DNA of 64,000 nucleotides from assembly GCA_047967505.1 (NCBI GenBank), contig CM106538.1; one strand, written 5' to 3'. Positions within the stretch are counted from its first letter, which is position 1. Each line of letters starts with the position of its first letter. A model generated the notes under the pieces. It saw nothing but the letters and a program-made list of their open reading frames with translations. It was not told where the DNA came from and did no database searches. The position numbers and the translations under genes are program-made. This DNA is from Dipteris shenzhenensis (lineage: Eukaryota > Polypodiophyta > Polypodiopsida > Gleicheniales). Positions 60,996-64,000 of the stretch are shown here, in pieces.

Positions 60996-63101
60996 ATGAG
61001 ATGAAGGGTCACCCCAGAAATGAAGGGTCACATTACCTTTCCATTACCCATTCCTTTGCCTTAAAAATCAAGGGTCCCTTGCTATTTTTTTATAATTCAC
61101 AACCCACGTGCACCCATTCTTATTTTTCATCTATATGCACGGGTTGATTATATGTTATTAATCAATTAGCTAATGTGACGCCAAAAATTGATATTTTCTA
61201 TTTGGCATTGGTATTGTTTTCTTCTATGTTTGATAAGAGTTTGAGTATCAAGTGATAGCCTAGCGGCTCTCACTTATTTCTATTTTCTAAGATATTGTAT
61301 GGGATTGAGAGGATGAGTGGAATGGATCATTGTAAATACCATGTGTATGAATGATAAATACCTTGGTATGGGGTGAGAGTTATTTGTGTATGGGATATTA
61401 TGGGGTTTTTAGAAAATAGAAAGAGTGAGTCATATAAAGAGGTGGGCTCATGTCCATAATATAAGAGATATCATATGCCAAGCATGTGGAAGGCATGTGG
61501 AGGAGTGTGGAGTCAAGAGGAATCCTTCTAGAATTCCTATGTGGAATAAGGACGATGTGGACATATGGAAAAGAAAGGGTCCCTATGGGCTCCATGTAGG
61601 GAGACTCTTGACTTTCTCAATATTTTAAGAGTCTTGAGAATCTTTTGATGGGACACATGGCAAGAGTATCCAAAAAGGACATGGATGATGACATACGAGC
61701 TTATGTGATTGATGGGGAAAAGAATCTACAGGAAGCAATTGTAAATGGGTGAAGGAGGGTGACAAAATATCTATAAAAGGAGCCCTCCTCTCCCTTGTTC
61801 ATCATCTCTTCCACCATTAGGGCTCATGTTGCTATACCTCTAGTCTCCTCAAGCCTCTTCGATGAGCCTTCTCTTCCCCTTGTAGATATTCTCTTATGTA
61901 GACTCTTGAGTCCATCTCTCTCTAGTTCATTCTCTCTCTATGAGTAGTCTTGGAGCTTCCGCTCCCTCTTGTACTTATGAAACCTCTTCTTCTCCCTTGT
62001 TGGTATTTTGAGTTGCATTGGAGTGGAGTCTCACTCTATTGGTAATGAAGGTCACGTCAGGTTCTCTCTCTTGAGTGTCTCTTCCCTTTTTCCATGGCTT
62101 TCTCTTCCAAAGTGCTAAAAAATGTTGTCTATTCGGCCGCTCATTGTGCATACATGGTTTATCTATTTTCCAAGCCACAAAGGGAGCTCTTCCTTCCCTC
62201 CTAGGTGACCTCTATGGGACTTGGATAATTGATGAAATCTAAGCATCGAGGTAGTATTCTCCCAAGTTGGAATCAGTAGAAGGAGTAGGTGTTTTTCATG
62301 ACAGTTTGACCCCCTGTCAGTATTTTGTTCATAACTTTTCGCTCGGTGGTCCGATTTGGGCAAAACTTATATTAGCGCAAAGCTCTCTTCAAGTAGCATC
62401 ATCCTATGTCTTCATTTATTGTAATAAATGTTAAACCAAAAATCAAACCAAAATCTCTGACTCTCTCTGTGTGACTGTTTCTTTTTCAAACATTTTTTAC
62501 CCCCGTCCAATAAACTGCCCATATCTTTCCAACCGCTTCTCTGTTTCTTACGAAGCTTATATCAGAGTAAAGCTCATTTCAAGTGCATCTCGATATGTGT
62601 TTGAATATTTAATATCATGTCTTTATAGAAAGTTATAAGCCCTTGTGCCTAATGATAGTTTGCATAGTATTTTGAGCTAATTGTAAAGGTATCTATGAAG
62701 GAGGTGCAATGTTTCCCCGGAACATACCCATGCGACCCAATCAGCCCCTTCAAACTCCTCAATATATATCAGTTCATGTCATGTTGAGCCGCAAGATCTT
62801 CTTTCAACAATGTATCATTCTTCTCTTTGGCATATAATCACTTGGGATGTTACCATCTTCATTCTCATATAAGGGAGGATAGTATGGTGTGGTCTCTTGG
62901 TATAAAAGCTTCTTTTAATGTCCCTTTCCCAGTGATAAATATCTCTATCACTCAGTTCGAAAGCAGTAGGAAGTGAAGAGGTGCGTGAAGTTTGTTACTC
63001 CCAACTTCATGTCACATCTTTTGGTGGAGAGGCCGAGTATGTTTGGTATTGGATTCATCCCACCTCACTAAATGGTCTCCGGTGTACTTGATTGCATGTT
63101 A
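60996..63101. other. non-coding, LTR-like promoter sequence
   Basis: TGTGACGCCAAA at 61174 resembles a gypsy LTR start. CTATAAAAGGAG at 61770 resembles a TATA box, followed by pyrimidine-rich sequence as in LTR R/U5 regions. Two related ~90-bp blocks lie at 62330-62415 and 62518-62600. No partner LTR is in the window. Confidence 0.35.
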
Positions 63102-63276
63102 TGCCTGAGAGTGCTCTCAACGGAAGCAAGAACGGAAGAGGGAGAGAGAGAAACAGAGAGCTACACAACTTTTGGTGGGTGCAGAACCACCCTAATCTTC
63201 TTTTTCATTCATTTATATATGTGTTTGAGTATTGTACATAACCGGGGTAAAGGCACAGTGACCTTTAACCCCCACA
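63102..63276 (-). repeat. putative 3' LTR of copia element at the right edge
   Basis: On the minus strand, TGTGGGGGTTAAAGG starts right after a purine-rich tract; the other end is proposed at ...TCTCAGGCA. Only one copy is visible, so the outer boundary is a guess. Confidence 0.4.
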
Positions 63277-63290
63277 ACCTTCCACTTAAA
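63277..63290 (-). other. copia polypurine tract
   Basis: TTTAAGTGGAAGGT on the minus strand, 40 bases after the polyprotein stop, at the place expected for plus-strand priming. Confidence 0.6.
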
Positions 63291-63329
63291 GAACAATGTG
63301 CCTTTAAGGGAGAACAACCAGTGAGCATA

Positions 63330-64000
63330 CTATCCAATGCCCATCAATACATGACAATACTCAAATTGTAGACTAGGTAGACTCTTCGTCAGCATATCTG
63401 CAGGGTTATCATCTATATGAACCTTGATAAGCTCTATGCACTTGTCCTCAAGTACCTCCCTGATGAAATGGTACCTGACCTTAATGTGTTTGGTCCTTCC
63501 ATGAAAGACCAGATTTCGTGCTAGCTGAATAGCACTCATGGAATCACTATGCAATGTCGGTACACCTGTCTGAATCCCCAAATCTCCCACTAGCCGATCA
63601 AGCCATATAGCCTCCTTGCAACCCTCTGTGGCTGCAACATACTCAGCCTCTGTGGTAGACAAAGCAACGCACTTCTGTGCGCGAGACATCCACGACACTG
63701 CACCACTTGCAAAGGTGAACACATAACTAGAAGTGGATCTCCTACTATCCACATGCCCTGCATAGTCTGAATCTGTGTACCCAAGTACACGCATGTCTCC
63801 TCTACCAAAGCAGATGCACATCTCCTTGGTACCCTTCATGTACCTCATGATGCACTTAACTGCCTCCCAATGCCTCTTTCCTGGATTAGCCATATACCGG
63901 CTAAAAACTCCCACTGCAAATGCAATGTCTGGTCTAGTAGCTATTATAGCATACATAAGACTCCCAACCGCTGATGCATAAGGAACCTTGGCCATCATGG
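63330..64000 (-). CDS. Ty1/copia RT end and RNase H, runs off the window
   Basis: 222 open codons on the minus strand with no lesion; the N-terminal part lies beyond 64000. It starts in the RT connection (ASAVGSLMYAIIATRPDIAF, MANPGKRHWEAVKCIMRYMK). RNase H follows (YTDSDYAGHVDSRRSTSSYV, SWMSRAQKCVALSTTEAEYV, LHSDSMSAIQLARN, HGRTKHIKVRYHFIREVLED), ending at NPADMLTKSLPSLQFEYC and a natural stop at 63330. It is a different copia lineage from the element at 35528-41306 and may be largely intact. RNase H removes the RNA template during cDNA synthesis. Confidence 0.92.
   Translation of the reverse strand, partial: MMAKVPYASAVGSLMYAIIATRPDIAFAVGVFSRYMANPGKRHWEAVKCIMRYMKGTKEMCICFGRGDMRVLGYTDSDYAGHVDSRRSTSSYVFTFASGAVSWMSRAQKCVALSTTEAEYVAATEGCKEAIWLDRLVGDLGIQTGVPTLHSDSMSAIQLARNLVFHGRTKHIKVRYHFIREVLEDKCIELIKVHIDDNPADMLTKSLPSLQFEYCHVLMGIG

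Noticed and set aside
61174-62675. Possible solo LTR between two GCTAA words (61169-61173 and 62676-62680)
   Set aside because: The left end TGTGACG is plausible, but the right end would be GA instead of CA and no second copy exists to confirm it.

Overview
This window looks like nuclear DNA of a land plant with a large, repeat-rich genome. The host gene uses GT-AG introns and the standard code, and the retroelement families are plant types. The LINE repertoire and the very long introns would suit a fern or another large-genome non-flowering plant, but that is an inference and no species can be named. I found one host gene. It is a nuclear DUF561 (Ycf23-like, probably plastid-targeted) gene on the + strand. 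Seven exons from 13858 to 47164 encode the last 216 residues and the stop codon; the 5' exon(s) with the start and any transit peptide are not visible. All introns are phase 0. The last intron is about 26.0 kb and is packed with retroelements. Nearly everything else is transposon or its debris. Layout: 272-11542 is a composite LTR element. Its ~1.6-kb LTRs enclose a decayed Ty3/gypsy gag-pol, a piece of Ty1/copia integrase-RT, and a gag-plus-LTR piece of a second family. 13858-14439 holds host exons 1-3 as numbered here. Intron 3 carries a broken gypsy gag gene split by a 2.66-kb element (16174-18831) that has LTRs, PBS, PPT and gag but no pol (TR-GAG type), flanked by a perfect 5-bp target duplication. 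19389-21030 holds exons 4-6. Giant intron 21031-47032: an LTR remnant near 23.1 kb, a gypsy remnant at 25.5-27.86 kb, a nearly full-length LINE on the minus strand (27884-33612), a LINE 3' fragment (33.8-34.75 kb), a young full-length Ty1/copia element on the minus strand (35528-41306, 1447-aa polyprotein, near-identical LTRs), and a second LINE with many TAG stops (41.9-45.87 kb). 47033-47164 is the last exon. From 47.2 to 64 kb there is only transposon debris and simple repeats: a minus-strand LINE at 49.2-52.1 kb, copia and gypsy fragments at 54.2-55.2 kb, a CCACATCA-rich array at 57.4-57.96 kb, a copia remnant at 58.76-61.0 kb, and the RNase H end of a copia element running off the right edge. 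Main patterns beyond the gene list: (i) a 3'-terminal hairpin with a compensatory base-pair change in four LINE 3' ends; (ii) a very dense cluster of GTAC (SBP-box core) sites in the leader of the young copia element, with a small cluster in the LINE 5' region; (iii) nonsense codons in decayed elements that are mostly TAG and mostly explained by C-to-T change, in one LINE exclusively TAG over roughly 800 codons; (iv) an in-frame fusion of copia RT to a gag from another family. Nothing suggests CRISPR, rRNA or tRNA genes.
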